A DNA stretch of 64,000 nucleotides from positions 1-64,000 of the forward strand of contig NZ_JACHCQ010000003.1 of the NCBI RefSeq assembly GCF_014205835.1, written 5' to 3'. The DNA comes from Pedobacter sp. AK013. Lineage in GTDB: Bacteria > Bacteroidota > Bacteroidia > Sphingobacteriales > Sphingobacteriaceae. The position numbers and the translations under genes were made by a program. Position 1 is the stretch's first letter. Each line of letters opens with the position of its first letter. The notes beneath the pieces are model-generated. The model searched no databases and was not told the origin of the DNA. It saw only the letters and a list, made by a program, of their open reading frames with translations. Positions 1-8,121 of this stretch are shown here, one piece after another.

Positions 1-31
1 TTTAGGTGTGGTAACTCAAATATAACACTAC

Positions 32-60
32 AAAGGGTAGACTTAAAGCTACCCTTTTTT
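32..60 (+). terminator. Rho-independent-type terminator at the left edge
   Basis: A 9-bp perfect stem (AAAGGGTAG at 32-40 with CTACCCTTT at 49-57) with an 8-nt loop is followed by a T-run. It would end transcription of a plus-strand gene lying to the left of the window. The next gene, at 122-682, runs toward it on the minus strand, so it may act in both directions. A P-family repeat tail (ttcag...atgacg, about 91-112) sits between the hairpin and that gene. Confidence 0.7.
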
Positions 61-121
61 ATAAACAAAAAAATATTTCTCCGGACAACAGTGAAATAAA
101 TTCAGCATGACGACAAACTAA

Positions 122-682
122 TTACTCAAAGGTAAACCTCACATTCTTATAACCCAATCCTTCAATAATTGGCTTAAGCACGGTTGTAGCATTAGTTTTC
201 GTCTGCGTTAAAATGGTCGATTTTTTAACTTCAGCAGTAATTTGCCTTTCGGCTGCTTTATACGCTTCATCTACCAGATCAGCTTCACGAAAGAAAGCCA
301 TTTTTGTATCGTAAACACGAGAGTTTTTATGGTCTATTTTTACGTAGCAAATTTCAGGCTGTGGCAAATTTACTACAGCAGTGTCCGCATCAATATCAAT
401 ATCTTCACGGGTAATTTTTGTTAAGTCGATACAACCTACCGCTTCAGCCTTAACAATCAACAAAACACTAGCCTCGGGCAAAAAATCTGTTTTATTTTTA
501 TGCTCTAAAACATCACTGATCTGATACCTCACCAGCTCTAATTTACCAATAGCCTCAATTTTTTCGACTAAAAGCTGGTGTTTGCTTTCTACGGAGGTAT
601 TGATACTAAATTTTTTAGAGATAAATAAATATCCTGCAACAACTAAAATTAACCAGGGGAAGAGGCGAAAAAAGAGCTTCAT
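122..682 (-). CDS. DUF4230 domain-containing membrane-anchored protein
   Basis: A 186-residue protein with one N-terminal membrane segment (about residues 8-22) and no lipobox, so probably anchored in the inner membrane with the rest outside. The body (about 35-186) has the pattern I associate with DUF4230: an LVRYQISDV stretch, a ValLLIVKAEAVGCIDL strand where a conserved small-residue/Cys-Ile turn occurs, then a basic helix and a TNAT...LKPIIEGLGY C-terminal helix. The biochemical function of the family is not known to me. It is divergent from the lipoprotein gene at 817, with about 130 bp between them, so it probably has its own promoter there. The start ATG at 682 is the only one before the membrane segment. 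Confidence 0.7.
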   Translation of the reverse strand: MKLFFRLFPWLILVVAGYLFISKKFSINTSVESKHQLLVEKIEAIGKLELVRYQISDVLEHKNKTDFLPEASVLLIVKAEAVGCIDLTKITREDIDIDADTAVVNLPQPEICYVKIDHKNSRVYDTKMAFFREADLVDEAYKAAERQITAEVKKSTILTQTKTNATTVLKPIIEGLGYKNVRFTFE

Positions 683-816
683 ATCGATAAAAACTTGGCT
701 GTGAACATTTGTGTATTTAATCTGTTGTACAATAATTAATCCACAAATCTTCGATTATATTTTTTTGGCAGCAGATTTGTAATAGCAATATCACACACAA
801 ATAAAAACTAATCAAT

Positions 817-1230
817 ATGAAAAAATTTACCATCTTAATGCTTTGCATTGCCACACTAGGTCTGGCTTCCTGCAAAAAAGAAACTATTTACCAAGAATTA
901 AGAGCTAAAACTTATAATTTCACGATTAACTCAAATGAATGGGTGCGTAACGCCAATGGAAGTTATTCTGTAAGTAAGCCTTTAGCCGCTATTGATGGCG
1001 TAACATTAGATGACGAAGGCGTTCTAGTCTATTTTGAGCACCCAAGTGATCCAAATGGTGATATTCAATTACCTTACACATTCAATTACAATGCTTTTAG
1101 CTATAAAATTTCTAATGGCGGTTTGAGGTTTGATGTTCAAGACACTAATAACTTAACAGCTACGGTGCCTCCCAACTATAACACTTTAGTAAAAGTTGTG
1201 ATCATTCCGTCTGATTATGCTGGAAATTAA
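817..1230 (+). CDS. small predicted lipoprotein, function unknown
   Basis: A 137-residue protein starting with a lipoprotein signal: Lys-Lys, a hydrophobic stretch and a lipobox LASC with the acylated Cys at 19, followed by KKE. The remainder is beta-rich and polar (repeated Asn, Tyr, Ser; a FNYNAF stretch), consistent with a small surface or periplasmic domain, but I do not recognise a family. It is a single-gene unit. A strong terminator hairpin starts 16 bp after the stop. The hairpin is nearly identical to one that encodes the C-terminus of the next gene. Confidence 0.6.
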   Translation: MKKFTILMLCIATLGLASCKKETIYQELRAKTYNFTINSNEWVRNANGSYSVSKPLAAIDGVTLDDEGVLVYFEHPSDPNGDIQLPYTFNYNAFSYKISNGGLRFDVQDTNNLTATVPPNYNTLVKVVIIPSDYAGN

Positions 1231-1246
1231 ATTTTAAAAGGTCTTT

Positions 1247-1297
1247 AAAACTCTAAAAAACGACCAATGTTCAACTGAACGTGGTCGTTTTTTTATG
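1247..1297 (+). terminator. terminator hairpin, copy 1 of a duplicated 51-bp block
   Basis: The stem is CGACCA-a-TGTTC / GAACG-TGGTCG with a 4-nt loop, a bulged A and a T7 tail, flanked upstream by an A-rich arm, so it can work on both strands. It follows the lipoprotein gene. The block is almost identical to 1405-1456. The differences are one base in the loop, one base in the stem (a G-U wobble here where copy 2 has an A-U pair) and one T in the tail. Confidence 0.75.
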
Positions 1298-1402
1298 TTC
1301 TATTATTCCCACATTAAAAGTCTCAAATAAAATGTATTGTATTCTAAAAGTTACAAGTATAATTATAACTTCTAGGAAATTAACAGAAAGTTACAACTAC
1401 AA

Positions 1403-2395
1403 TTAAAACTCTAAAAAACGACCAATGTTCAATTGAACATGGTCGTTTTTTTTATGCGCCCCCCTGTTTAGCTGTAAGGCACGGATATTCACCCCATTTC
1501 TTTCCAAAAGTAATTCCTCATAAAAACCTTTATAGTATACATCTTTCACTTCAAAGCGTCTGCTGCTCCAGTTGTTACTAATCTCGGCCCATTCAGGGTA
1601 AAAAACGACGAATTCTTTTTCTGTCTTTAAACCGATTTTTTGAGCATCATTTTGTGTTAAAACCACAGCATTACCCAAAATCTGCGCAGTATAAATGTGT
1701 TTAGGATGTTGGTAAATTTCGGATGGTTTTCCTGTTTGTAAAAGTTCGCCATTCTTCAAAATCAATAACTGGTCTGCTAAGAATAAACCATCAGCAGGAT
1801 CATGCGAAACTAAAATAACTGTTACGCCAGTTTCGGAGGCCACTCGTTTAATATCAGCGCGCAGTTGATTCTTAAGTAAGGCATCAACCTGACTAAAAGG
1901 TTCATCTAAAAGCAAAACCTGTGTGTCCGAAACCATTGCTTTGGCGATGGCCACACGCTGCTGCTCGCCCCCACTCAGTTCAATAATCTTTTTATTTTGA
2001 AGTGGTAAAATCCGAAGGTGCTCCATAATTTGAAGCGTTTTTTCGGCTTTGGTTTTAAGGTCGGTATTTGATAGCTGTGAAGCAATATTATCATAAACCT
2101 TCGCATAAATATTTAATGAAAAATCCTGCGTAACCATTTTCATTTGTTTGTGCCCGGGGATGAGTTGTTCATCGGGTCCTTTAACCCTTTCATCTCCAAA
2201 AAAGATTTCGCCCTCATCGGTTTTCAGCAATCCGTAAATGGATTTAAGCAAAGTCGATTTTCCGCTACCGCTCTCGCCAATAATAGCCACCACATCGCCT
2301 CTTTTAATGTCGAAACTTACATTTTTAATTCCACCGGCCTGTTCTGCCTGATATTGTTTGGTTAAATTTTTAACGCTGATTAGAATATTGCTCAC
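1403..2395 (-). CDS. ABC transporter ATP-binding protein (PotA/FbpC-like)
   Basis: A 330-residue ABC ATPase. Visible motifs: Walker A GESGSGKST (40-48), Q-loop at TQDFSLN (89-95), signature LSGGEQQR (140-147), Walker B VLLLDEP (160-166), and switch His in VSHD (196-199). The 240-330 region looks like the TOBE-type regulatory tail of importers such as PotA, FbpC or CysA. No permease or binding protein is adjacent, so the transported substrate cannot be told and the gene is a solo ATPase here. The start is GTG (2393-2395) just ahead of the first beta strand. The last ~17 residues are encoded by a terminator-like hairpin. The upstream 2416-2460 region is a purine-rich G-family repeat. Confidence 0.8.
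   Translation of the reverse strand: MSNILISVKNLTKQYQAEQAGGIKNVSFDIKRGDVVAIIGESGSGKSTLLKSIYGLLKTDEGEIFFGDERVKGPDEQLIPGHKQMKMVTQDFSLNIYAKVYDNIASQLSNTDLKTKAEKTLQIMEHLRILPLQNKKIIELSGGEQQRVAIAKAMVSDTQVLLLDEPFSQVDALLKNQLRADIKRVASETGVTVILVSHDPADGLFLADQLLILKNGELLQTGKPSEIYQHPKHIYTAQILGNAVVLTQNDAQKIGLKTEKEFVVFYPEWAEISNNWSSRRFEVKDVYYKGFYEELLLERNGVNIRALQLNRGAHKKNDHVQLNIGRFLEF
1405..1456. terminator. terminator hairpin, copy 2, overlapping the ABC ATPase stop
   Basis: Same hairpin as at 1247-1297, but here the minus-strand reading lies inside the ABC ATPase gene and encodes its last ~17 residues (from HKKND to RFLEF). The A/T-rich arms on both sides make it a plausible bidirectional terminator between convergent transcripts. 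The stop codon is 1403-1405. Confidence 0.65.
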
Positions 2396-2409
2396 GTGGT
2401 AAAGATAAT

Positions 2410-2455
2410 AAAAAGGTGGAGGGTTTTAAGGTGGAAGGTATAAGGTTAAACCCGG
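2410..2455. repeat. G-family purine-rich repeat (GGTGGAAGG type)
   Basis: A run of ggtgga / ggtggaagg / ataaggtt units ending in aaaccc lies between the ABC ATPase start and the DUF6364-like gene. The same style recurs, in the complementary sense, at 25611-25650 and 36176-36244. Confidence 0.5.
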
Positions 2456-2527
2456 TGTAATTGTTAATATTTTATTTAGAAATTCAGCGAAACTGTATTT
2501 ATCTTTAAATCAACAAAATACAAAGAC

Positions 2528-2692
2528 ATGAAAGCTAAAATCACACTAACACTTGATGATGCTGTTATAGAGCAGGCCAAAATTTATGCGCAAGAGCAAG
2601 GTATAAGTTTGGATGAATTTATAGAGAATTGCTTAAAATCTTTAATCGATGAGAATAATCTTACCAAAACTTTAGAACCTGAATTCGATTAA
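2528..2692 (+). CDS. DUF6364-like ribbon-helix-helix small protein (orphan antitoxin-like)
   Basis: A 54-codon gene. The product begins MKAKITLTLDD, followed by a helix containing AKIYAQEQG and SLDEFIENCLKSL: a beta strand followed by two helices, as in ribbon-helix-helix antitoxins and DUF6364. In toxin-antitoxin pairs of this type a PIN toxin gene usually follows directly. Here only 250 bp of repeat-containing DNA follows, with no toxin ORF, so it looks like an orphan. An AT-rich TATCTTTA box lies ~25 bp upstream. Family placement is by pattern only. Confidence 0.6.
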   Translation: MKAKITLTLDDAVIEQAKIYAQEQGISLDEFIENCLKSLIDENNLTKTLEPEFD

Positions 2693-2738
2693 TACTTATG
2701 TATTTCGATCAGTTTTTTCCCTCTTTTTCTAACACGAT

Positions 2739-2773
2739 CGTCACCCTGAATTTATTTCAGGGTCTTTCATGCT
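2739..2773. repeat. P-family REP-like palindrome (CCCTGAATTTATTTCAGGG)
   Basis: A cgtca-flanked palindrome with CCCTGAA / TTCAGGG arms. Other members seen: 91-112, 9460-9525, 14311-14336, 16111-16270, 29930-30004, 36501-36570, 41504-41611, 43373-43494, 52501-52558 and 56248-56317, all intergenic. Confidence 0.6.
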
Positions 2774-2944
2774 AAAAAGATGTTGAAATAAATCCGATAG
2801 CTATTGGATCAGTATAAGGAATCAATCTGGATTAGACGTTTTTAAAACACTTTTAACAAATAATTACTGAATTTAAGCTTATACCAAAAAATCCTATCTC
2901 GCCTAACCGAAACAGGATCTGTCTTATTTGTGTGTTGCTGTGTT

Positions 2945-3730
2945 TTAGTTTAATCCGAAAGTAACCCCGAAGCTCATATTCTTTAAACCAGCTTGCTGAG
3001 AAGTGGTAAACATATCGTTAAAGTAATATTTAGTAAACAAACCGATACCGCCGTAACCAAACCTTATAGTACCGCCATAACGAACCGATTGAAAGTGATA
3101 ACTATCATATTGTTTTTCTTTACCACGCTCTTCGCTTACCTGTTTAATTTTTCCGTTTAACAAAAAGCTAACCTCTGGCCCTAAAACCAAGTAAAATCTT
3201 TTGCTGTTTTTGTTCTCGCTGGTACGGAATTCGAAATTTAATGGAATATGTACATAACTGCTCGAGAAACGGTTTTTAGAGAAATGTATGGGTGACTGAT
3301 CAGTGTAAACAAATTCATTTGAGTTTTTAGCAATGGTAATATCTTTTCTTAAACGGATTAAGGTCCAGTCGAATCCTCCTGCTACATAAACTTTAAAATT
3401 AGAGTTAAAACGGTAGCCAAACTGTAAAACATCAAAAGAGAATGTGCTGGTTTTACCACCTTTATAATCCAAGAAATCGTTATTTGGTGATAAATTGAAG
3501 CTGCCGTTATCAATTAACCTGGAGAAACCCCAATCAACCCTGGTAAAAGTAATTCCACCTACAAAGCGGCCTTTTTTTACTGAATCTGCAGGCTTTGTCC
3601 TAATGATAATGCCATGTCCTTCACTATAATCCATTTTCTTTTTGGTACTATCTTGTTGAGCAAAAGCACCTGGAGCCATAACACCGGCAAGCCCGCTTAC
3701 CAAAAGTGTTGTATAAATTAGACGTTTCAT
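2945..3730 (-). CDS. outer-membrane beta-barrel protein (porin-like), third gene of a sigma operon
   Basis: A 261-residue secreted protein with a Sec signal peptide (cleavage after GAFAQ, ~25). After a ~35-residue polar linker the sequence alternates hydrophobic and polar residues, with aromatic strand ends (GGITFTRVDWGFS, FQFGYRF, FSYVHIPLNFEFR) and a C-terminal GVTFGLN strand. This is the layout of Bacteroidota outer-membrane beta-barrel proteins (about 8-10 strands). The FVHIPLNFEFR-type strand is common in the PorT-like class, but I would not assign PorT. It lies 104 bp after the anti-sigma-like gene and probably belongs to the same sigma-regulated unit. Confidence 0.7.
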   Translation of the reverse strand: MKRLIYTTLLVSGLAGVMAPGAFAQQDSTKKKMDYSEGHGIIIRTKPADSVKKGRFVGGITFTRVDWGFSRLIDNGSFNLSPNNDFLDYKGGKTSTFSFDVLQFGYRFNSNFKVYVAGGFDWTLIRLRKDITIAKNSNEFVYTDQSPIHFSKNRFSSSYVHIPLNFEFRTSENKNSKRFYLVLGPEVSFLLNGKIKQVSEERGKEKQYDSYHFQSVRYGGTIRFGYGGIGLFTKYYFNDMFTTSQQAGLKNMSFGVTFGLN

Positions 3731-3834
3731 ATATGCGTGTGTTTTATATTGTTAAATGTTGTAAAGTTGAAAGGTTTGAATGTTGAGTACCGCTAACTGA
3801 TAATTGCCAATTGAAAACTATGAACTGAGAACTG

Positions 3835-4584
3835 TTATTTCTTACGTTTACCTATTTTAAAAGGACCGATATTGATCGATGCCAGAGAAGAATCATCATC
3901 ATCCGTACGGAACTGGATCAGTTTATCTTTTCTTTTGTCCATTTTATTAACAATGAGGTTTACCACATCGCCAACATTACGGATGCCTTTACTGCTCTGC
4001 TCGTTATCGTTTACAGGCTCATCTGGTTTTACTGCTGTAGCATTAGCAACGATTACAGTTTCCGCTTTGGGTTGAATCGCCTCTTCAATTTTCGTATTGA
4101 TATCTTTTTTAGGTTCCTCAACTTTGGCTATAACTGTTTCCTGTTTTAGCACCTCAGGTACAGTAATTATACTTTGTTTTTCTTTTAATGTAATAGGTTT
4201 CACTTCCTTTTTAACCTTTGTTTTGACAATAGTGCTTGCCGCTTTAGTTAGCGCTGGCAAAACCGGTGCAATATTTTCAACTACTACAGGTGAGGTATCT
4301 TTAGCAACAGGTTCCTGTACCTCAGGTTTAGTTTTTTCAATGGTATTACTTGCCAATTGTTTATACTCACTGCTTGTATTTTGTTGTTGATAAAGCAAAA
4401 TCCCAATTGTAGCGATGAGTAGAACCGCTGCAGCCGATAACCAATAAATTGGTAAAGTTCTTTTTTTCTTCGGCATTATCTCGCTTTCTATATCGCTCCA
4501 TAAATCCCTTGATGGCGTTACTTCAGCATCTGCAAAAGCATCCTTAAACAACTGATCAAAATCCTTATCCTGTATAGGTTGCAT
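3835..4584 (-). CDS. membrane anti-sigma-like protein paired with an ECF sigma factor
   Basis: A 249-residue single-pass protein. A cytoplasmic N-terminus (about 1-45, with DLWSDIESEI) resembles the short sigma-binding segments of Bacteroidota anti-sigma proteins. A transmembrane helix follows (about 46-64), then a long Lys/Glu/Pro/Val-rich low-complexity periplasmic stretch and a basic C-terminal end. It overlaps the sigma gene by 20 bp. I place the start at the ATG at 4582-4584, 9 nt after a GGAGG Shine-Dalgarno-like run, not at the TTG six bases upstream. Function as an anti-sigma factor is inferred from position and architecture; no zinc-binding ZAS motif is seen. Confidence 0.65.
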   Translation of the reverse strand: MQPIQDKDFDQLFKDAFADAEVTPSRDLWSDIESEIMPKKKRTLPIYWLSAAAVLLIATIGILLYQQQNTSSEYKQLASNTIEKTKPEVQEPVAKDTSPVVVENIAPVLPALTKAASTIVKTKVKKEVKPITLKEKQSIITVPEVLKQETVIAKVEEPKKDINTKIEEAIQPKAETVIVANATAVKPDEPVNDNEQSSKGIRNVGDVVNLIVNKMDKRKDKLIQFRTDDDDSSLASINIGPFKIGKRKK

Positions 4585-5134
4585 AACCAAATCCCTCCAT
4601 TTTTATAATTTCTTCTTTTAATATTGCCCTTGCTCTCGATAGTTGCGATTTACTCGCCCCTTCTGAGATACCAAGCGTTTCACCAATTTCTTTGTGTGAG
4701 TAGCCTTCTATTACATACATGTTAAAAACCATGCGGTAACCATCTGCCAATTTTTGTATCACCTTCATCAGATCCTGCATCCCTAAAGTGCCAAAATCAA
4801 ATCCGGTTGATGGTTGCTCGTAAGCTTCGTCTATTTCTACCACATTTAAGCTGCGTAAATTTTTACGGTAACTTTCAATTGCAGTATTCACCATAACCCT
4901 TCTAATCCAGCCTTCAAAAGAACCATCACCCCTATACTCTTTTATTTTCTGAAAAATTTTAATGTATCCCATCTGCAGCACATCTTCTGCCTCCATCCTA
5001 TCTTTGGCGTAGCGCATACAAACGGCCAACATCTTGGATGCCGTTTGCTTGTAAAGCAACTCTTGCATCTTCCGGTCGCCAGCTTTGCAGCCTTCCATCA
5101 AATCGTTTATCGTATAGCTTCGCGTCAATTTCAT
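4565..5134 (-). CDS. ECF-type RNA polymerase sigma factor
   Basis: A 189-residue sigma-70 family protein. Region 2 (about 25-95) includes MRYAKDRMEAEDVLQMGYIKIF and the GWIRRVMVNTAI stretch. Region 4 (about 125-180) carries the helix-turn-helix GYSHKEIGETLGISEGASKSQLSRAR. There is no region 1 or 3, so it is an ECF factor. The overlapping downstream gene encodes a membrane protein with anti-sigma layout and the third gene an outer-membrane barrel, so the factor probably responds to an envelope signal. Autoregulation is usual for such operons but no matching promoter pair was identified. Confidence 0.9.
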   Translation of the reverse strand: MKLTRSYTINDLMEGCKAGDRKMQELLYKQTASKMLAVCMRYAKDRMEAEDVLQMGYIKIFQKIKEYRGDGSFEGWIRRVMVNTAIESYRKNLRSLNVVEIDEAYEQPSTGFDFGTLGMQDLMKVIQKLADGYRMVFNMYVIEGYSHKEIGETLGISEGASKSQLSRARAILKEEIIKMEGFGYATYTG

Positions 5135-5320
5135 TGTGTGTTTGTATATAGAAGATGGCAGATTACAAACAATGGTTGCATGGGGTGAGAAAAAAAGTTA
5201 AATAAAGTTAAAATCAGCTCAACAACAACTGATTATCAATAAGATATAGTTTAAATAAATTTCAAGAAAGATATAGATTTTTTATTTGAAAATGAACATG
5301 CAGTATTTCGTCGGGAGCAG

Positions 5321-5398
5321 CAGTCCCGCTATTCGCTCCAAAGCCTCGGTTCGTTCCTCACCATCGTGTTTTCGCTGCTATCGGGTTTAAAAACCGAG
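5321..5398 (+). repeat. S-family structured element, copy 1
   Basis: The left core cagtcccgct-attcgct and the right core tcgctgct-atcgggttta flank a variable hairpin. A second pairing, CTCGGTT (5345-5351) with AACCGAG (5392-5398), is possible. It lies in the 346-bp gap upstream of the sigma gene, where no ORF was seen. Confidence 0.5.
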
Positions 5399-5417
5399 AG
5401 AAATGCTTAGAAACAAG

Positions 5418-5449
5418 AAACCTCGTAGGTTTTGAAACCTACGAGGTTT
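5418..5449. terminator. perfect 15-bp hairpin (AAACCTCGTAGGTTT)
   Basis: AAACCTCGTAGGTTT (5418-5432), a TG loop, and its exact complement (5435-5449). It sits ~30 bp after the stop of the gene at 5481-6638 on its strand. It may be a terminator for that gene, though no clear T-run follows; such hairpins recur in related genomes. Confidence 0.5.
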
Positions 5450-5480
5450 GAAATCGTATCACCCTCAGCCTTCCTATCTT

Positions 5481-6638
5481 TTACCTTCCGTCCTTTTTCA
5501 CCTTAAACAATTTAAAATCCTGTTTATAGGTCAAGAAAAATGAGTGGTTAAACTGAAGTTGTTTATCAGTATGATCTAAATCGATATGTGGCTCGAAACG
5601 TACATCAAGGTATAAATGTGGAATTAACTCTTTTTGGTACGCATAACGCAGCGAAACAATGTTTCTGGCGCTTTGCTTCAAGCCTGGGCTATATAAATTA
5701 TCAGAAACCGATTCGTATAATGGCATGCCCTTAATCGAAATAAAGTTATTACCTTTCCAATAAGAGGCCACCAAACTTCCCCATTTACTTTCTACACCTG
5801 CATTTAACCATAAACTAAAACCACCTTGGTAGGCCCTTCTTTTATCAGGAGAAAAATCTTTGTAAACAGCGATATAGTTATCAGTATATACCTGTTTAAT
5901 ATTGCTGTTAATATCTTTATGCAACTTAATACCCGTTGCACCGTTAAACATGGTGGTAATCGGGATTTCTTTCAGAACATCAATCTGCCCACCTTGATGA
6001 AAAGCCAAAAACTGTGCAGGAATGCTCAATTTCCAGTCATCATTTTTGATTAAAAAACTCTCCGTAGATAATCCGCCTATAATTTCTTCTTTGGTCGGAT
6101 CACCCTTATAGATCATTTTTTGCCAGGCAATCCAGGCATCTAAAGTAAATTTCTTACGTTCAACCAATAACTGTGTTCCGTATTCAATCGGCGTGGTTAG
6201 AATTCTTTCGAAATCGTATAAAGGTTCAATATATTTATGCTGAATATTGCCTTCTAAACTTCCAAAAATTAGCGTAAGGTTTCTTTTATGGTATTTTACG
6301 CTGAACAATGGTTTCGCATCCGAAATCCCGTTTCGTCCAAAATCCTTTCTAATAAATGCACCAGCAGTGACGGCCAGATTTGGATGCGCGTAGTAAACGA
6401 TTTGCGGCTGCAACTGCGTTCCATAATAAGTATAACCATCATGAAAATCGTTGGTGTATTCATAATTGCGGACGTAGTTTAAATTGTAAAAATTAAAGTG
6501 CACCTCATTGGTTAAGCTACTATCAGGACGGATCCGATTTTCAAAAGCCAATTGATTAAACTGAGCCGAAGCGAAATAAGTACTAAAAAGAAATGGTATT
6601 AAGAGTAAGGCCTTTTTCAGACCTGTATTTGTAGACAT
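5481..6638 (-). CDS. secreted outer-membrane-type protein, function unknown
   Basis: A 385-residue protein with a Sec signal peptide (cleavage near FASAQ, about 25). The mature part is rich in aromatic residues with repeated amphipathic strands (VHFNFYNLNYVRNYEY, YHKRNLTLIFGSLEGNIQHKYIEP, LYLDVRFEPHIDLDH), the pattern of a 12-16 strand outer-membrane barrel. No family was recognised. It is a single gene between the sigma operon and hemJ; its 3' end runs into pyrimidine-rich repeat DNA (ccttc/cctatc), so the last few residues (KKDGR) may be repeat-derived. Confidence 0.6.
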   Translation of the reverse strand: MSTNTGLKKALLLIPFLFSTYFASAQFNQLAFENRIRPDSSLTNEVHFNFYNLNYVRNYEYTNDFHDGYTYYGTQLQPQIVYYAHPNLAVTAGAFIRKDFGRNGISDAKPLFSVKYHKRNLTLIFGSLEGNIQHKYIEPLYDFERILTTPIEYGTQLLVERKKFTLDAWIAWQKMIYKGDPTKEEIIGGLSTESFLIKNDDWKLSIPAQFLAFHQGGQIDVLKEIPITTMFNGATGIKLHKDINSNIKQVYTDNYIAVYKDFSPDKRRAYQGGFSLWLNAGVESKWGSLVASYWKGNNFISIKGMPLYESVSDNLYSPGLKQSARNIVSLRYAYQKELIPHLYLDVRFEPHIDLDHTDKQLQFNHSFFLTYKQDFKLFKVKKDGR

Positions 6639-6821
6639 AGGCTTGGATTTTATCGCCCAAATTTAGAATAGTTTTTTATTAAAATATCAAGTAACAGGTA
6701 TCAAGTACAAAGAAGTTTACGCAAAGTAAACAAAGTTTTATTCAAGTATCGAGTATTAAGTATTAAGATAAAAGTTTTGAAGGATTTGTTTTGATACTTA
6801 TTACTCAATACCAATTACCCC

Positions 6822-7376
6822 TTATTTCTTCAATCGATAATTCTTATATAATTTAACTGCAATCATAATCGCCAGTGCAATGCCCATTATACCAATTAAA
6901 CCATAAATCCAGTTGATTGCACTTTTTAAGATTACAACAAATACAATAGCAATCATAAAAATAGTGGCCAGCTCCCGCCATAACCTCAGCTGAAAGCTAC
7001 TTAGCCTGTATTGGTTGTTTTTAAGCTGTTTAACAATATTTTGACAGATGAAATGATAAATGAGTAAACCAACAACAAAACCGAGCTTTACCCACATCCA
7101 ATCGGCTTGAAGCAAGCCCGAATTTAAGGTTAACATAGATACACCCGCCAAAACAGAAATGATCATTGCCGGGGTAGCAATAATTTTCCATAAAGTACCC
7201 TCCATTTTAACAAACTGTTTCTGAAGAATACTTTTTTCGGGCTCTGGTTTATCGTTTGCTTCTGTATGGTAGATAAAAAGACTTAAAATATAGAATAAAC
7301 CAGCCATCCAGCTAATTACAAATACGATATGTACAGCAAGGAAGTAATGATAATATGGCAATAAGGTTTCTATCAT
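6822..7376 (-). CDS. hemJ: HemJ, protoporphyrinogen IX oxidase (UPF0093)
   Basis: A 184-residue integral membrane protein with about five hydrophobic helices. It has the HemJ hallmark near the N-terminus: a His in an YYHYFLAVHIVFVISWMAGLFY helix, followed by LSLFIYH. A second helix holds a Trp-Met-Trp-Val-Lys (WMWVKLGF) motif. HemJ oxidises protoporphyrinogen IX to protoporphyrin IX, replacing HemG or HemY in many bacteria. Its place at the end of a haem cluster supports this. Its ATG overlaps the stop of the zeta-like gene by one base (TAATG), which suggests translational coupling to a gene outside haem metabolism. Confidence 0.85.
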   Translation of the reverse strand: MIETLLPYYHYFLAVHIVFVISWMAGLFYILSLFIYHTEANDKPEPEKSILQKQFVKMEGTLWKIIATPAMIISVLAGVSMLTLNSGLLQADWMWVKLGFVVGLLIYHFICQNIVKQLKNNQYRLSSFQLRLWRELATIFMIAIVFVVILKSAINWIYGLIGIMGIALAIMIAVKLYKNYRLKK

Positions 7377-8119
7377 TATTTTATTTTATTCAAAATATAG
7401 GTCTCTATCCAATTCGGAATATTCAAAAACTCAAGATTTAAAATTCCGTTTTTAATATTTCCAACATACATATGTTTACCTTCTGAATTATCCCAAAGAT
7501 AAGTTTCATCAACTTCTTTTAACATATCTATAAGTAAATCCATTGTAAGAAAATAGCGCTTCTCAATCTTGTCTTCACCAACAACATGGCCACCTTTTTT
7601 TACCCTATCTTTTACTCGTTCTAAGTTTATTATTGGTGTTTCTGTTCCAATAAAATATAAATAAACCTTATAGTCATTTTGATGAGCAAATTCGATTAAT
7701 TCTAACTTCGATGGATGAGAAAAAACTGTTTCAAAAGAAAATGATTTCTTGGATTCAATTAATTTATGACGAATAAAGTCAGCTATTATTGCAAAATGAT
7801 AGGAGTTATAATCATGAAAATTATGCTCTCCCTTTACAATAACATTCTCTTTTACAACTAAATTCCAATTTTCTATTGAAAAGCCAGCTTTAGTATATAA
7901 GCCATTTGTTACATTGAATTTTTCAAATTCGGATTGAGTACAATTAATATCGAAGTCGGAAAGGTTTAAAAAATTATTTCTCTTAAAGTCTGATTCTAAA
8001 TTATCAGCATTTACAAAAAGTTTAGTAGAGAAATAGATTGGTTTAATTGAATAATAAATCGTTGTTTTTCCAGAACCATTTGGTCCTGCAAAAATTCTTA
8101 ACTTAGGCTTAGTGGCCAT
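7376..8119 (-). CDS. zeta-toxin-like P-loop ATPase/kinase
   Basis: A 247-residue protein with a P-loop AGPNGSGKTT (11-20) immediately after a short beta strand. It is followed by a VNADNLESDF region as in COG4185 / zeta-toxin family kinases, a helix FETVFSHPSKLELI, and the LERVKDRVKKGGHVV segment with arginines suited to phosphate binding. Zeta-family kinases phosphorylate UDP-N-acetylmuramic acid or related sugars; the chromosomal COG4185 group is not characterised in the same detail, so activity is unproven. The small upstream gene (2 bp gap) could be its antitoxin or partner. Codon use is more A/T-rich than the hem genes, suggesting later acquisition. Confidence 0.65.
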   Translation of the reverse strand: MATKPKLRIFAGPNGSGKTTIYYSIKPIYFSTKLFVNADNLESDFKRNNFLNLSDFDINCTQSEFEKFNVTNGLYTKAGFSIENWNLVVKENVIVKGEHNFHDYNSYHFAIIADFIRHKLIESKKSFSFETVFSHPSKLELIEFAHQNDYKVYLYFIGTETPIINLERVKDRVKKGGHVVGEDKIEKRYFLTMDLLIDMLKEVDETYLWDNSEGKHMYVGNIKNGILNLEFLNIPNWIETYILNKIK

Positions 8120-8121
8120 GA

